This document shows, piece after piece, positions 52,091 to 60,167 of a DNA stretch of 64,000 nucleotides (positions are counted from its first letter, which is position 1; each line of letters starts with the position of its first letter). Location of the stretch: NCBI GenBank assembly GCA_036006525.1, contig DASYPP010000060.1, positions 1 through 64,000 of the forward strand, written 5' to 3'. This DNA comes from DASYPP01 sp036006525 (GTDB taxonomy: Bacteria; Gemmatimonadota; Gemmatimonadetes; Gemmatimonadales; GWC2-71-9). A program made the position numbers and the translations under genes. The notes under the pieces are model-generated. The model was not told where the DNA came from. It was given only the letters and a program-made list of their open reading frames with translations, and made no database searches.

Positions 52091-52296
52091 GGTTCGACAA
52101 CAGCTCCTCGCGTCGGGCGCGGAGTACACGCGGCGGCCGCGGCGGTCGAAACTTGAGATCTACCCGATGGACTTGTGGGTGATGATTTGACAATTGTTCG
52201 TTGTTGTCCCAAATCCAGAATCCGCACCCAAGGGGTGTCTTTGCCGCGTGCGCCGCGCGTCCTCCGCGGTCGCCGCGAGGTGCTTTTGCCGGGCTT
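52091..52296. repeat. Family A inverted-repeat element, long loop
   Basis: The left arm (about 52091-52148) has GACAACAGCTCCTCGCG and GCGG units. The right arm (about 52241-52294) is GCGCGTCCTCCGCGGTCGCC then GCGAGGTGCTTTTGCCGGGC. The 92-bp loop shares ACTTGTGGGT, GATTTGACA and GAATC-GCACCCA with the element at 56979-57184. The right arm supplies the GAGG and TTG start used by the next gene. Confidence 0.82.
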
Positions 52297-55090
52297 GACT
52301 GCCCTCTTGTTGGCCGCGTGCGCCTCGCACCCGGCGATCCAGCCCAACATCGACCCGGGTCCGCTGCCGCCGGCCAGTATTACATCCCCCCGCGACCAGC
52401 TCCCGGCCCAGCCATCATTTTCCGAGGACCCGGAGACCGCGTTCCGCCAGGGGAAGATGCCGCTCTTCTCCACCGGTATCCCGGAGTTTCTCCGCGCCCA
52501 CCCGACTTACGACGGACGTGGCGTCCTCATCGCCATCCTCGACAGTGGAATAGATCCCGGCGTCCGGGGTCTCGACTCCACGACGACCGGCGAGCGGAAA
52601 ATCGTGGACCTGCGGGATTTCTCCGGCGAGGGCCGAATCGCACTGTCCCGGGTCACGCCGCAAGGTGATTCGGTCCGAATCGGCGGCGTGATGGTCGGAG
52701 GCTTCGGTCGCGTGGTGCTCTTCAACGCCAGCGGTCCCTGGTACGGCGGCCTGTTCCGGGAGACCCCGCTGGGGCCGTCGGGCGGCGCCGATGTGGACGG
52801 TAACGGGCAAGTGGGCGACTCGCTGCCGGTGCTGGTCACCCGGGCCAGCGACGGCTGGATCCTCATCGTGGACCGGGACCGCGATGGCTCATTGGCCGGT
52901 GAGCGGCCGGTGCACGACTACCTCACCGGGCGCGAGATGTTTGGCTGGGCGCTCAAGCGCCGGGTGCCGCGGCTCGATCTCGTGGCCAACATCGGCGAGG
53001 TATCCGGCGAGCCGGTGCTGGATCTCCTGTTCGACACCAGCGGCCACGGCACCCACGTCGCGGGTATCGCGGCAGGGCACGATATCTACGGGGTGCCCGG
53101 CTTCAACGGCGTCGCGCCCGGAGCCCAGGTACTGGGTCTCAAGATCGCCAACGACGCACAGGGCGGGCTCTCCACGACCGGGAGCATGATCAAGGCACTC
53201 GATTATGCCATCCGCTTCGCCGCCGACCGCCAACTCCCCCTGGTTGCGAACTTGAGTTTCGGCGTGGGGAACGAAATCGAAGGCACTGCCCTGATCGACC
53301 GGATGCTGGATTCCGTGCTCACCCTGCACCCCGAGCTGGTGGTCGCGATCAGCGCCGGCAACGACGGGCCGGGCCTCTCCACGCTTTCCTTCCCCGGCTC
53401 CGTCCGCCGGGCGCTGACCGTCGGCGCAATTCTGCCGGGTGATCCCCGCGAGCCGGCCGCGACCCGCGGCGAGCCGGTGGCCTACTTCAGCGCCCGGGGC
53501 GGCGAGCTGGCCAAGCCGGACATCATGACGCCAGGCACCGCCTATTCCACCGTGCCGCTGTGGAACCGGGGCTCGGAAACCAGCAGCGGCACCAGCATGG
53601 CCGCGCCGCACGCCGCGGGACTCGCCGCGTTGCTGGTTTCCGCGATGAAGCAGGAGAACCTGGGGCTCAGCGCGTGGAACATTCGCCAGGCGCTGATGGT
53701 CACCGCGCGACCCATCGCCGATGTGTCCTTCCTCGACCAGGGCGCGGGAATCCCCGACGTGAGCTCGGCCTATCACTGGCTGCTCGGCCGCCACCGCGTG
53801 GCCGATATCGAAGTCAAAGTCATCGGCGACTCCGCCGGGGTGACCGCCGCATATCGGCCCGGCGGGCTACGCTCGTCCAGCGATACCATCCAGCGCTTCG
53901 AGCTGCTCCGGCCGGAGGGCTCTCCGGTCGAGACGTTCACTTTACGCAGCACGGCGTCCTGGCTCGTCGCTCCCGCCGCGGTCTCCCTGTCCGAAGCCCG
54001 CTCGACCGTGACGCTGCGTTATCGTCCCGAGGCCTTGCCGGCCAATACGATTGCCACGGCCGTGGTGACCGGCTGGCCGGCCGATACACTGGCCGGCCCC
54101 GCATTTCGACTGGTAAACACGGTAGGTCATCGGCCGGTTGCCACCTCGAGTTTCGCCGAAGCCCGGCCGACGGTCATTCCACCCGGCGCGCAGCGTCGCC
54201 TGCTGGTCTCGGCCGACAGTGGGCGGCCGTTCCAGGTCGCCGCCCGGATCGGTGGCAATCAGCCGATCCTGGTATTCGTGCACGAACCGGGCGGGCGGCC
54301 GCTTCGTGGTGCCGAGCCGCAGATCGCCGGAGTGGGCCAGGAGGAAGTGATGTTCCGCCTGGACGGGCGCGATGTCCTGGGCGGGCTCTACGAAGTGGTC
54401 GCGGTGGCCCCACCCAGCCAGAGCAGCTCCGCCCGGTTCGAGGTGAAGGGAGCCACGATCGCGTTCGACGCCACTCGCGCCAGCAACGGCGTCGTGGCCC
54501 GGATCCGGCAGCCAGAGCCGGCGGGAACTCCGGCCGCCCAGGTAAGCCTGGTCGGCGCCGAGCGAGACCTGGTGGTGAACGGATCCGGTTCCGATACGGT
54601 GAGCGCGTCGTTCAATATTCCGCCCTGGGCCAGCCATCTCGAGGTGGATTTCAGCATGAGCCCGGCGCAGTGGTCCCTGTTCACCGACATGGGCATGACG
54701 CTGTTCGATTCCGCCGGGCACCAGGTCGACCACGCGCCGCTCGATTACTCCTTTGGCCGCCTGGCGGTGGACTTCGACGCGGGCCGGCAGGACCAGGCGG
54801 TCGTGCTGCGACTCTTCCCCGGACTGGCGGAACCGGCGACCAACGCGCGGTGGAGCGGAGTGCTCCGGATTCGCCTCTATGCCGGAAACCAGGTGGCGCT
54901 GACCAGCGGGAGCGCCGCCGGCTCGTCGGTCCCCGCCGAGGAGGAGACGATCCTGTTCAACATGATCCCCTCTCCCTGGCCGCTCGGCCCGGACTTCTAT
55001 CCGCTCGGGCTCATGGCCGTGGAGCAGGATGGCGTCACCTGGACTCGTGAAGTGCCGTTGCCGGACCCCTCCAGTCCGCTGATGCGATGA
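52286..55090 (+). CDS. Subtilisin-like (S8) serine protease lipoprotein
   Basis: 934 residues if it begins at TTG 52286, five bases after GAGG. No ATG lies near, and longer frames run back through the repeat. The N-terminus LPGLTALLLAACAS is a lipoprotein signal with lipobox LAAC. The peptidase domain holds Asp86 (AILDSGID), His254 (SGHGTHVAGIAAG) and Ser437 (SSGTSMAAPHAAG), the S8 triad, with a roughly 140-residue insertion between Asp and His as in tripeptidyl-peptidase-like subtilases. About 400 further residues are beta-rich accessory domains. It should degrade proteins or peptides at the cell envelope. It sits oddly between carboxylase and AtuA genes and overlaps the latter by 4 bp. Confidence 0.9.
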   Translation: MPGLTALLLAACASHPAIQPNIDPGPLPPASITSPRDQLPAQPSFSEDPETAFRQGKMPLFSTGIPEFLRAHPTYDGRGVLIAILDSGIDPGVRGLDSTTTGERKIVDLRDFSGEGRIALSRVTPQGDSVRIGGVMVGGFGRVVLFNASGPWYGGLFRETPLGPSGGADVDGNGQVGDSLPVLVTRASDGWILIVDRDRDGSLAGERPVHDYLTGREMFGWALKRRVPRLDLVANIGEVSGEPVLDLLFDTSGHGTHVAGIAAGHDIYGVPGFNGVAPGAQVLGLKIANDAQGGLSTTGSMIKALDYAIRFAADRQLPLVANLSFGVGNEIEGTALIDRMLDSVLTLHPELVVAISAGNDGPGLSTLSFPGSVRRALTVGAILPGDPREPAATRGEPVAYFSARGGELAKPDIMTPGTAYSTVPLWNRGSETSSGTSMAAPHAAGLAALLVSAMKQENLGLSAWNIRQALMVTARPIADVSFLDQGAGIPDVSSAYHWLLGRHRVADIEVKVIGDSAGVTAAYRPGGLRSSSDTIQRFELLRPEGSPVETFTLRSTASWLVAPAAVSLSEARSTVTLRYRPEALPANTIATAVVTGWPADTLAGPAFRLVNTVGHRPVATSSFAEARPTVIPPGAQRRLLVSADSGRPFQVAARIGGNQPILVFVHEPGGRPLRGAEPQIAGVGQEEVMFRLDGRDVLGGLYEVVAVAPPSQSSSARFEVKGATIAFDATRASNGVVARIRQPEPAGTPAAQVSLVGAERDLVVNGSGSDTVSASFNIPPWASHLEVDFSMSPAQWSLFTDMGMTLFDSAGHQVDHAPLDYSFGRLAVDFDAGRQDQAVVLRLFPGLAEPATNARWSGVLRIRLYAGNQVALTSGSAAGSSVPAEEETILFNMIPSPWPLGPDFYPLGLMAVEQDGVTWTREVPLPDPSSPLMR

Positions 55091-56457
55091 GCCGCACGAT
55101 CCGGATCGGCGGAGGGCAGGGGTTCTGGGGCGACTGGCTGGAGGCCCCGGTTCGGCTGGTGCAGGGTGGGCCGCTCGACTACCTGGTGCTGGACTACGTC
55201 GCCGAAGTCACCATGTCTATCATGCAGAAGCAGCGGGCCCGCGACATCAGCCAGGGCTACGCGCGGGATTTCGTCACCCTGATGGAGCGGCTGCTCCCGG
55301 ACCTGGTCGCGAAGCGAATCCGGGTCGTTTCCAATGCGGGCGGAGTGAATCCCCGGGCCTGTGCCGCGGCAGTGCTCGACGCCGCCCGGAAGCTGGGCCT
55401 GGCGGGGAAGGTCAAGATCGGGCTGGTGACCGGCGACGACATCATGCACCGGCTGGACGACCTGATGGCCCGGGGGCAAACCTTTCAGAATCTCGACACC
55501 GGCAAGGCGCTCTCGACCGTGCGGCCCGACGTGCAGGCCGCCAGCGCCTACCTTGGCATGGCGCCGGTCGTGAAGGCGCTCGACCAGGGCGCCGACATCG
55601 TCATCAGCGGCCGCCTGGCCGATCCGGTCCTGGCGCTGGGGCCGATCTTCCACGAGTTCAAGTGGTCGGCCGACGATGTCGACAAGGTGGCGGCGGGCAT
55701 CGTCGCCGGACACGTCATCGAGTGCGGGGCCCAGAGCAGCGGCGGGAACCTGATGGCCGACTGGCGCAAGGTGCGGGACCTGGCGAACGTCGGTTTTCCG
55801 ATCGTCGAGGTTGCCGACAACGGCTCTTTCGTCGTCACCAAGCATCCGGGAACCGGCGGCGTCGTCAACCTGGCCAGCGTCACCGAGCAGCTGGTGTACG
55901 AGATCGGCGACCCCAAGCGCTACGTCAACGCCGACGGCGTGGCCGACTTCACCTCGATTCAGCTGACCCAGCGGGGGCGCGACCGGGTGCAGGTAAGCGG
56001 AATCCGGGGAGCCCCGAAGACTCCCTTCTACAAGGTGTCGATTGCCTATCACTATGGATACAAGGCGGTCGGCACCCTGGTCTATTCCTGGCCCGATGCC
56101 TACGACAAGGCGAGAGTAGCCGACCGGATCATCCGGGAGCGGCTCGGCGATCAGGGACTTCATTTTGAAAAGATTCACACCGAGTTCGTCGGCTATAACG
56201 CCACCCACGGACGGCTGGCGGGGCCGCCGGATCCCGAGTTGCCTGAGGTGCAGCTCCGGATCGGGGTGCGGGCCAGGGATCGAGAGCCGGTGGAGCGGTT
56301 CGCCCGCGAAGTGGCGCCGCTGGTCCTGACCGGCCCGCCCGGTGTCACCGGCTACGGGTCCAAGCCGGACGTAAAAGAGATCGTCGCCTTCTGGCCCGCG
56401 CTCATCCCCCGGGAGGAGATCGATCCCGGTGTGCGAGTGGAACTGCTGTCGGGGTAG
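55087..56457 (+). CDS. AtuA-family protein, large domain (DUF1446)
   Basis: 456 residues, starting at the ATGA overlap with the protease gene. It matches the N-terminal domain of AtuA, the first gene of the acyclic terpene utilisation cluster of Pseudomonas. Typical stretches are IRIGGGQGFWGDW, LDYLVLDYVAEVTMSI, VVSNAGGVNPRACA, VISGRLADPVLALGP, GHVIECGAQSSGGN and GVTGYGSKPDVKEIV. The biochemical role is unknown; it is essential for growth on citronellol-type substrates in the literature. The C-terminal AtuA domain is encoded separately at 56575, after an inverted repeat. Confidence 0.88.
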   Translation: MSRTIRIGGGQGFWGDWLEAPVRLVQGGPLDYLVLDYVAEVTMSIMQKQRARDISQGYARDFVTLMERLLPDLVAKRIRVVSNAGGVNPRACAAAVLDAARKLGLAGKVKIGLVTGDDIMHRLDDLMARGQTFQNLDTGKALSTVRPDVQAASAYLGMAPVVKALDQGADIVISGRLADPVLALGPIFHEFKWSADDVDKVAAGIVAGHVIECGAQSSGGNLMADWRKVRDLANVGFPIVEVADNGSFVVTKHPGTGGVVNLASVTEQLVYEIGDPKRYVNADGVADFTSIQLTQRGRDRVQVSGIRGAPKTPFYKVSIAYHYGYKAVGTLVYSWPDAYDKARVADRIIRERLGDQGLHFEKIHTEFVGYNATHGRLAGPPDPELPEVQLRIGVRARDREPVERFAREVAPLVLTGPPGVTGYGSKPDVKEIVAFWPALIPREEIDPGVRVELLSG

Positions 56458-56465
56458 CACAACTG

Positions 56466-56542
56466 CCTGACGCAAAGGCGCCGAGGCGCAAAGAAAACAC
56501 CTATATCTTATTGTTCTTGGCGTCTCCGCGCCTTCGCGTCAA
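56466..56542. repeat. Family B inverted repeat between the two AtuA parts
   Basis: The left arm TGACGCAAAGGCGCCGAGGC plus GCAAAGAA (56468-56495) pairs with TTCTTGGCGTCTCCGCGCCT plus TCGCGTCAA (about 56514-56542) around a T/A-rich loop. It begins 8 bp after the large-domain stop. Confidence 0.85.
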
Positions 56543-56574
56543 TTGGTCTTTCACACCAAAATCCAAGAACCCAT

Positions 56575-56961
56575 TTGGCCAAGGCCCGCAAATCCTCACC
56601 AGTCAGGTCCCGCAGTCAGCTGGTGCAGTTGCGCCAGGTGGCCCATGCGCGCTCCGGCGACAAGGGCGACACGGCCAACATCGGGCTCATCGCCAATGAC
56701 CCGGCGCTGTTCCCTATCCTGGCTCGCGAGGTAACGGCCGCCAAGGTGGGCCGGCATTTCCGCGGTATGGCGGGGCGGGTGGAACGGTATGAGCTGCCCA
56801 ATCTCCATGCGCTCAACTTCGTGCTGCACGAGGCGCTGGACGGGGGCGGAACGATCTCTCTCCGGACCGATGCCCAGGGCAAGGTGTATTCGACGGCACT
56901 CCTGCGGATGGAAATTCGCGTCCCGGCCGACTTGGTCAAGAAGCTTAAGGTGAAAAGTTGA
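56575..56961 (+). CDS. AtuA-family small domain protein
   Basis: 128 residues from TTG 56575. The sequence AHARSGDKGDTANIGLIA is the signature of the C-terminal domain of AtuA proteins, followed by YELPNLHALNFVLHEALDGGG. In many bacteria this domain is fused to the large DUF1446 domain in one polypeptide. Here they are separate genes with a 117-bp gap that holds a family B repeat. Splitting also occurs naturally elsewhere, so the repeat need not have caused it. The function is presumably joint with the large domain. Start choice is uncertain, as no clear Shine-Dalgarno is seen. Confidence 0.82.
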   Translation: MAKARKSSPVRSRSQLVQLRQVAHARSGDKGDTANIGLIANDPALFPILAREVTAAKVGRHFRGMAGRVERYELPNLHALNFVLHEALDGGGTISLRTDAQGKVYSTALLRMEIRVPADLVKKLKVKS

Positions 56962-56978
56962 GTTGGTAGTGATGGTGA

Positions 56979-57184
56979 GCCTTGCAACGGCTCCTCGCGG
57001 AGGACGCGGAGGTTACGCGGAAGACGCGGAGGTGGTCTTCCAGATCGGCTCAGACGACTTCTTGTGGGTTTGGATTTGACATTGTGCAGGTCAGACGCAG
57101 ACTTGAATCGGCACCCACAACAAGTTGTTCTCCGCGGCCTTCGCGCGTACTCCGCGGTCTCCGCGAGGAGCTTTTGCAAGGCTT
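56979..57184. repeat. Family A inverted-repeat element, long loop with inner arms
   Basis: The left arm (about 56979-57033) is CTTGCAACGGCTCCTCGCGG plus AGGACGCGGAGG-type units. The right arm (about 57126-57184) is TTCTCCGCGGCCTTCGCGCG ... CGCGAGGAGCTTTTGCAAG. Within the loop CTTGTGGGT (57061-57069) faces ACCCACAACAAG (57113-57124). The loop words match those of 52091-52296 and, in GACTTCTTGTGG, 158-303. Confidence 0.87.
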
Positions 57185-57220
57185 GACGACCGGCACCATT
57201 CCAGAGGAACCAACAACGCG

Positions 57221-57976
57221 ATGACACAGCTGCTTACTGCGCTCCAGGACGGCGTTCTCACCCTGACGCTGAACCGCCCCGACAAGCGGAACGCATTGAG
57301 TACGCCAATGCTCGAGGAGTTGGGACGGGCCCTGACGTCCGCCGACCTCGATTCCACCGTGCGGGTGGTCTCGATCCGCGGAGCGGGTAAGGATTTCTGT
57401 GCCGGCGCCGATCTCGACGAGCTGCTGGCCTCGGCCGATCGCACTGCGGAGCAGAACGAAGCCTCCGCGCTCATCATGGGCAATGTCTTCATCCAGATGC
57501 GCCGGCTTGCCAAGCCGGTGGTGGCGGTGGTGCATGGGCGGGTGCTGGCCGGCGGGGCCGGTCTTGCGACCGGGTGCGATCTCATCCTGGCGCCGGAATC
57601 GGCCCAGTTCGGCTATCCGGAGATTCAGCGCGGTTTCGTTCCCGCGATCGTGATGACGATGCTGAAGCGGCTGGTGGGGGAGAAGGTGGCGTTCGATCTC
57701 GCGGCGACCGGACGGGTGCTGAGTGCCCCCGAAGCTGCGGGCGTCGGATTGATCTCCCGGGTGTTCGCCCAGGCCGAGTTCGAAAATGGCGTCGACCAGG
57801 TTCTCAAGGGGCTCGCCGCCGCCAGCGCAACCGCTCTGGCGCTCACCAAGAAACAGTTCTACCAGCTGGACAACACGAGTTTTGAGGACGGCATCCGGAT
57901 GGGTGCCCGGGTGAATGCGCTCTCCCGCGCGACGCCGGACTTCCGGACCGCGATTGCGGCCTTCCTCAAGCGATAG
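57221..57976 (+). CDS. Enoyl-CoA hydratase/isomerase family protein (methylglutaconyl-CoA hydratase-like)
   Basis: 251 residues from ATG 57221, with AGAGGA about 12 bases upstream. It is a crotonase fold with CoA-binding and oxyanion region GAGKDFCAGADLDELL and active-site stretch LAGGAGLATGCDLILAPESAQFGYPEIQRGFVPAIV. The first catalytic Glu of classical hydratase (GGGCELA) is Gly here, while the second Glu (FGYPEI) is kept. The same pattern occurs in 3-methylglutaconyl-CoA hydratases (LiuC/AUH) and related AtuE proteins. With the MCC/GCC-type carboxylase and AtuA it would form part of a leucine- or terpene-type pathway. Substrate remains inferred. Confidence 0.86.
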   Translation: MTQLLTALQDGVLTLTLNRPDKRNALSTPMLEELGRALTSADLDSTVRVVSIRGAGKDFCAGADLDELLASADRTAEQNEASALIMGNVFIQMRRLAKPVVAVVHGRVLAGGAGLATGCDLILAPESAQFGYPEIQRGFVPAIVMTMLKRLVGEKVAFDLAATGRVLSAPEAAGVGLISRVFAQAEFENGVDQVLKGLAAASATALALTKKQFYQLDNTSFEDGIRMGARVNALSRATPDFRTAIAAFLKR

Positions 57977-57993
57977 CGGCGCATCGCATCAGC

Positions 57994-58164
57994 GTGTCCT
58001 TCCTTCCTCGCCTCCGCCTGGTCCTCGCGCTGGCCGGGCTGGTCTTCGCCATCGCCGGTGTCGCCACCGACAGCCGCATCATCACCTGGGCGGCGATCGG
58101 CCTGCTCACGGTGTCCGTCGTGCTTCGGCTGGTTCTCAGGAAGCGTTCCGAGAACCAGGAATAG
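57994..58164 (+). CDS. Small two-helix membrane protein of unknown function
   Basis: 56 residues from GTG 57994, 18 bp after the hydratase stop. Two hydrophobic segments (LVLALAGLVFAIAGVA and ITWAAIGLLTVSVVLRLVL) are joined by a short loop TDSR. The end is basic then polar (RKRSENQE). Codon use and the clean two-helix pattern support a real gene, probably co-transcribed with the hydratase. I do not recognise a named family. It converges on the SnoaL-like gene with 3 bp between stops. Confidence 0.6.
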   Translation: MSFLPRLRLVLALAGLVFAIAGVATDSRIITWAAIGLLTVSVVLRLVLRKRSENQE

Positions 58165-58167
58165 GTC

Positions 58168-58641
58168 TCAGTCCCCGCACTCCGCCGGCGCCCGCCGGGT
58201 ATCCGCCAGTGCAATGATCTGCCACCCGTTGGTGGTCTTCGCCAACTGCATGGCGTCCACGCCGCAATGACTGAAACGCTCGCCGATGTAGAACCGATAC
58301 TTGACCCACACCGTCGCCAGGTTGTCCTCCAGCTCGACAACCGGGTCGCCGATTCGTTCATCCAGCAGCTGGCCGGGCTCCGCGGTCGCCACGATGTGGA
58401 TGAACGCCGGCACCGGGGTCACATCCATGTCGGGAGCCGCGCTGGTACCGAACGTGGTGACCAGTCGGGCGGCGGGGTCCAGGACCTGGGCGAGCCCCAA
58501 GGTATCCCTGGCCCGCATTCCGTCGAACAGCTTCTGAACCGCCGTCATGACTTCCGCCTTCCGGGTCGCCGAGTCCTGGGCGATGGCAGGGATACTCGAG
58601 CCCAGCAGGACAACGGCAAGCAGAGCCAACGTGCGTCGCAT
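58168..58641 (-). CDS. Secreted SnoaL/DUF4440-like protein (NTF2 fold)
   Basis: 157 residues from ATG 58641, with GGAG eight bases upstream; an earlier ATG adds a polar leader without merit. Signal peptide MRRTLALLAVVLLGSSIPA-IAQ. The remainder has NTF2-like features: an initial helix VMTAVQKLFDGMRARDTLGLAQVLDPAARLVTTF and later strands VVELEDNLATVWVKYRFYIG and TTNGWQIIALADTRR. Such proteins are small-ligand binders or enzymes with varied function; no specific activity can be assigned. Confidence 0.8.
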   Translation of the reverse strand: MRRTLALLAVVLLGSSIPAIAQDSATRKAEVMTAVQKLFDGMRARDTLGLAQVLDPAARLVTTFGTSAAPDMDVTPVPAFIHIVATAEPGQLLDERIGDPVVELEDNLATVWVKYRFYIGERFSHCGVDAMQLAKTTNGWQIIALADTRRAPAECGD

Positions 58642-58706
58642 TTCTTTGCTCCGGGTCGCGGTTTCGGGATGCCACATGCGGAACAGGGGAACACTACCGT
58701 TGCCGC

Positions 58707-60128
58707 ATGGCTACGTCCATCGCCGAGCGGCTGGGTTCGGCCCGCCAGCTCCTTAGCCGGCATTTCGGGTATGCCGACTTCCGGCCGCTGCAACGGCGGG
58801 TGATCCAGTCGGTCCTGGCCGGGCACGATACGCTCGCCGTTCTTCCCACCGGGGGAGGGAAGTCCATCTGCTTTCAGATCCCGGCCCTGGTAAAGGGTGG
58901 GCTCACGCTGGTCGTCTCGCCGCTGATTTCCCTGATGCAGGACCAGGTGGAAGCGCTGCGGCGCCGCGGGATCGGCGCCGCCGCCCTGAACAGCAGCCTG
59001 ACTCCCCACGCGGTGCGGGAAATCTGGCAGCAACTGAAAGACGACAAACTCCGCCTGCTCTACGTTTCCCCGGAGCGGCTGGGCTCGATGGTGGCCGAGC
59101 TGCAAGCGCGGCAGATTCGGCCCGCACTGCTCGCGGTGGACGAGGCGCACTGCATCTCCGAATGGGGCCACGATTTCCGGCCCAGCTTCCGCCAGGTCAA
59201 CCGTGCGGCGTACCTGCTCGGCACGCCACCGATCGTGGCATTGACCGGCAGCGCCACCCCTGCCGTGCGTGACGATATTGCTGCCTCGCTCCGGCTGAAG
59301 CAGCCCCGCATCATCCAGGGATCCTTCGATCGGCCCAACCTGTGGTTCGGAGTCACCCCCGTCGTCGACGAGCGGGCCCGCTTCTCCGCGCTCCTCGCCG
59401 CGTGCAATGCCCGGAACGGGACCGCCATCGTGTACGCGCCGACCCGGGGCCAGACCGAGATTCTGACGGTGGCGCTCCGGGAGCGGAGCGTGCGAGCCGC
59501 GCCCTATCACGCCGGCCTCGAGAGCTTCACCCGGGCGGCGACGCTGCGCGCGTTTCTCGATGGCGATCTCGACATCGTCGTGGCGACCAGCGCCTTCGGC
59601 ATGGGGATCGACAAGCCGGACGTCCGGCTCGTGGTGCACTGGGCCATGCCTCCCACGATGGAGTCCTACTACCAGGAGGCGGGCCGGGCCGGTCGCGACG
59701 GCGGACCGGCGCGCTGCGTCCTGCTCTACGCGCGGGGCGATGCCAGCCTCGCCCGGCGCCAGCTGGAGACCACTTTTCCTGCACCGGCGCTGGTGGAGCG
59801 GATATGGAAGGGGCCGAAGCGTCCCCCCGGTATTTCGGAGGCCATCCTGGAGAGCGCGGCCCGGCTCCGGCGAGAGCTACGTCCGGACCAGGGACCAGTG
59901 AACTGGTCGCCAGTCCGGTCCCGCAAGCGCCTCGCGCTGGAGCGGCTCAAGACCATGGAGAACTACGCCGGGCGGGGCCGCTGCCGGCGGGCGACGATGC
60001 TCAGGTATTTTGCGGAGTCTGCAAAACAATGCAGCGGATGCGATCGCTGCGCCCCGCAGCCCATTGGGAATCTCCCGGGGATGAGGCGCACCTGGAGCCG
60101 GGGACTGCGCCGGCTGGCGGGGTTGTAA
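58707..60128 (+). CDS. recQ: RecQ family ATP-dependent DNA helicase (short form)
   Basis: 473 residues. RecA-like domain 1 has PTGGGKS (Walker A), the RecQ motif 0 FRPLQRRVIQ, DEAH in AVDEAHCISEWGHDFRP and LTGSATP. Domain 2 has ATSAFGMGIDKPDVR and YYQEAGRAGRDG. The C-terminal zinc-binding region is RCRRATMLRYF...CSGCDRC. It unwinds DNA 3' to 5' during recombination and repair. Compared with E. coli RecQ (about 600 residues) it ends soon after the zinc region and lacks the winged-helix RQC and HRDC domains, as in many short RecQ homologues. The stop is 39 bp before the kinase gene. Confidence 0.94.
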   Translation: MATSIAERLGSARQLLSRHFGYADFRPLQRRVIQSVLAGHDTLAVLPTGGGKSICFQIPALVKGGLTLVVSPLISLMQDQVEALRRRGIGAAALNSSLTPHAVREIWQQLKDDKLRLLYVSPERLGSMVAELQARQIRPALLAVDEAHCISEWGHDFRPSFRQVNRAAYLLGTPPIVALTGSATPAVRDDIAASLRLKQPRIIQGSFDRPNLWFGVTPVVDERARFSALLAACNARNGTAIVYAPTRGQTEILTVALRERSVRAAPYHAGLESFTRAATLRAFLDGDLDIVVATSAFGMGIDKPDVRLVVHWAMPPTMESYYQEAGRAGRDGGPARCVLLYARGDASLARRQLETTFPAPALVERIWKGPKRPPGISEAILESAARLRRELRPDQGPVNWSPVRSRKRLALERLKTMENYAGRGRCRRATMLRYFAESAKQCSGCDRCAPQPIGNLPGMRRTWSRGLRRLAGL

Positions 60129-60167
60129 CCTTGCGATTTGCCGTCCGGGCGCCCAAGCTATAGGCAC

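Noticed and set aside
55087..56961. AtuA frameshift pseudogene
   Set aside because: Both parts are complete domains with proper ends and a 117-bp spacer; separate AtuA domain genes occur elsewhere. No single-base shift would join them.
58707..60128. RecQ truncated by a premature stop
   Set aside because: The zinc-binding region is complete and the kinase gene begins 39 bp later. Short RecQ forms without HRDC are common, so loss by mutation is not shown.
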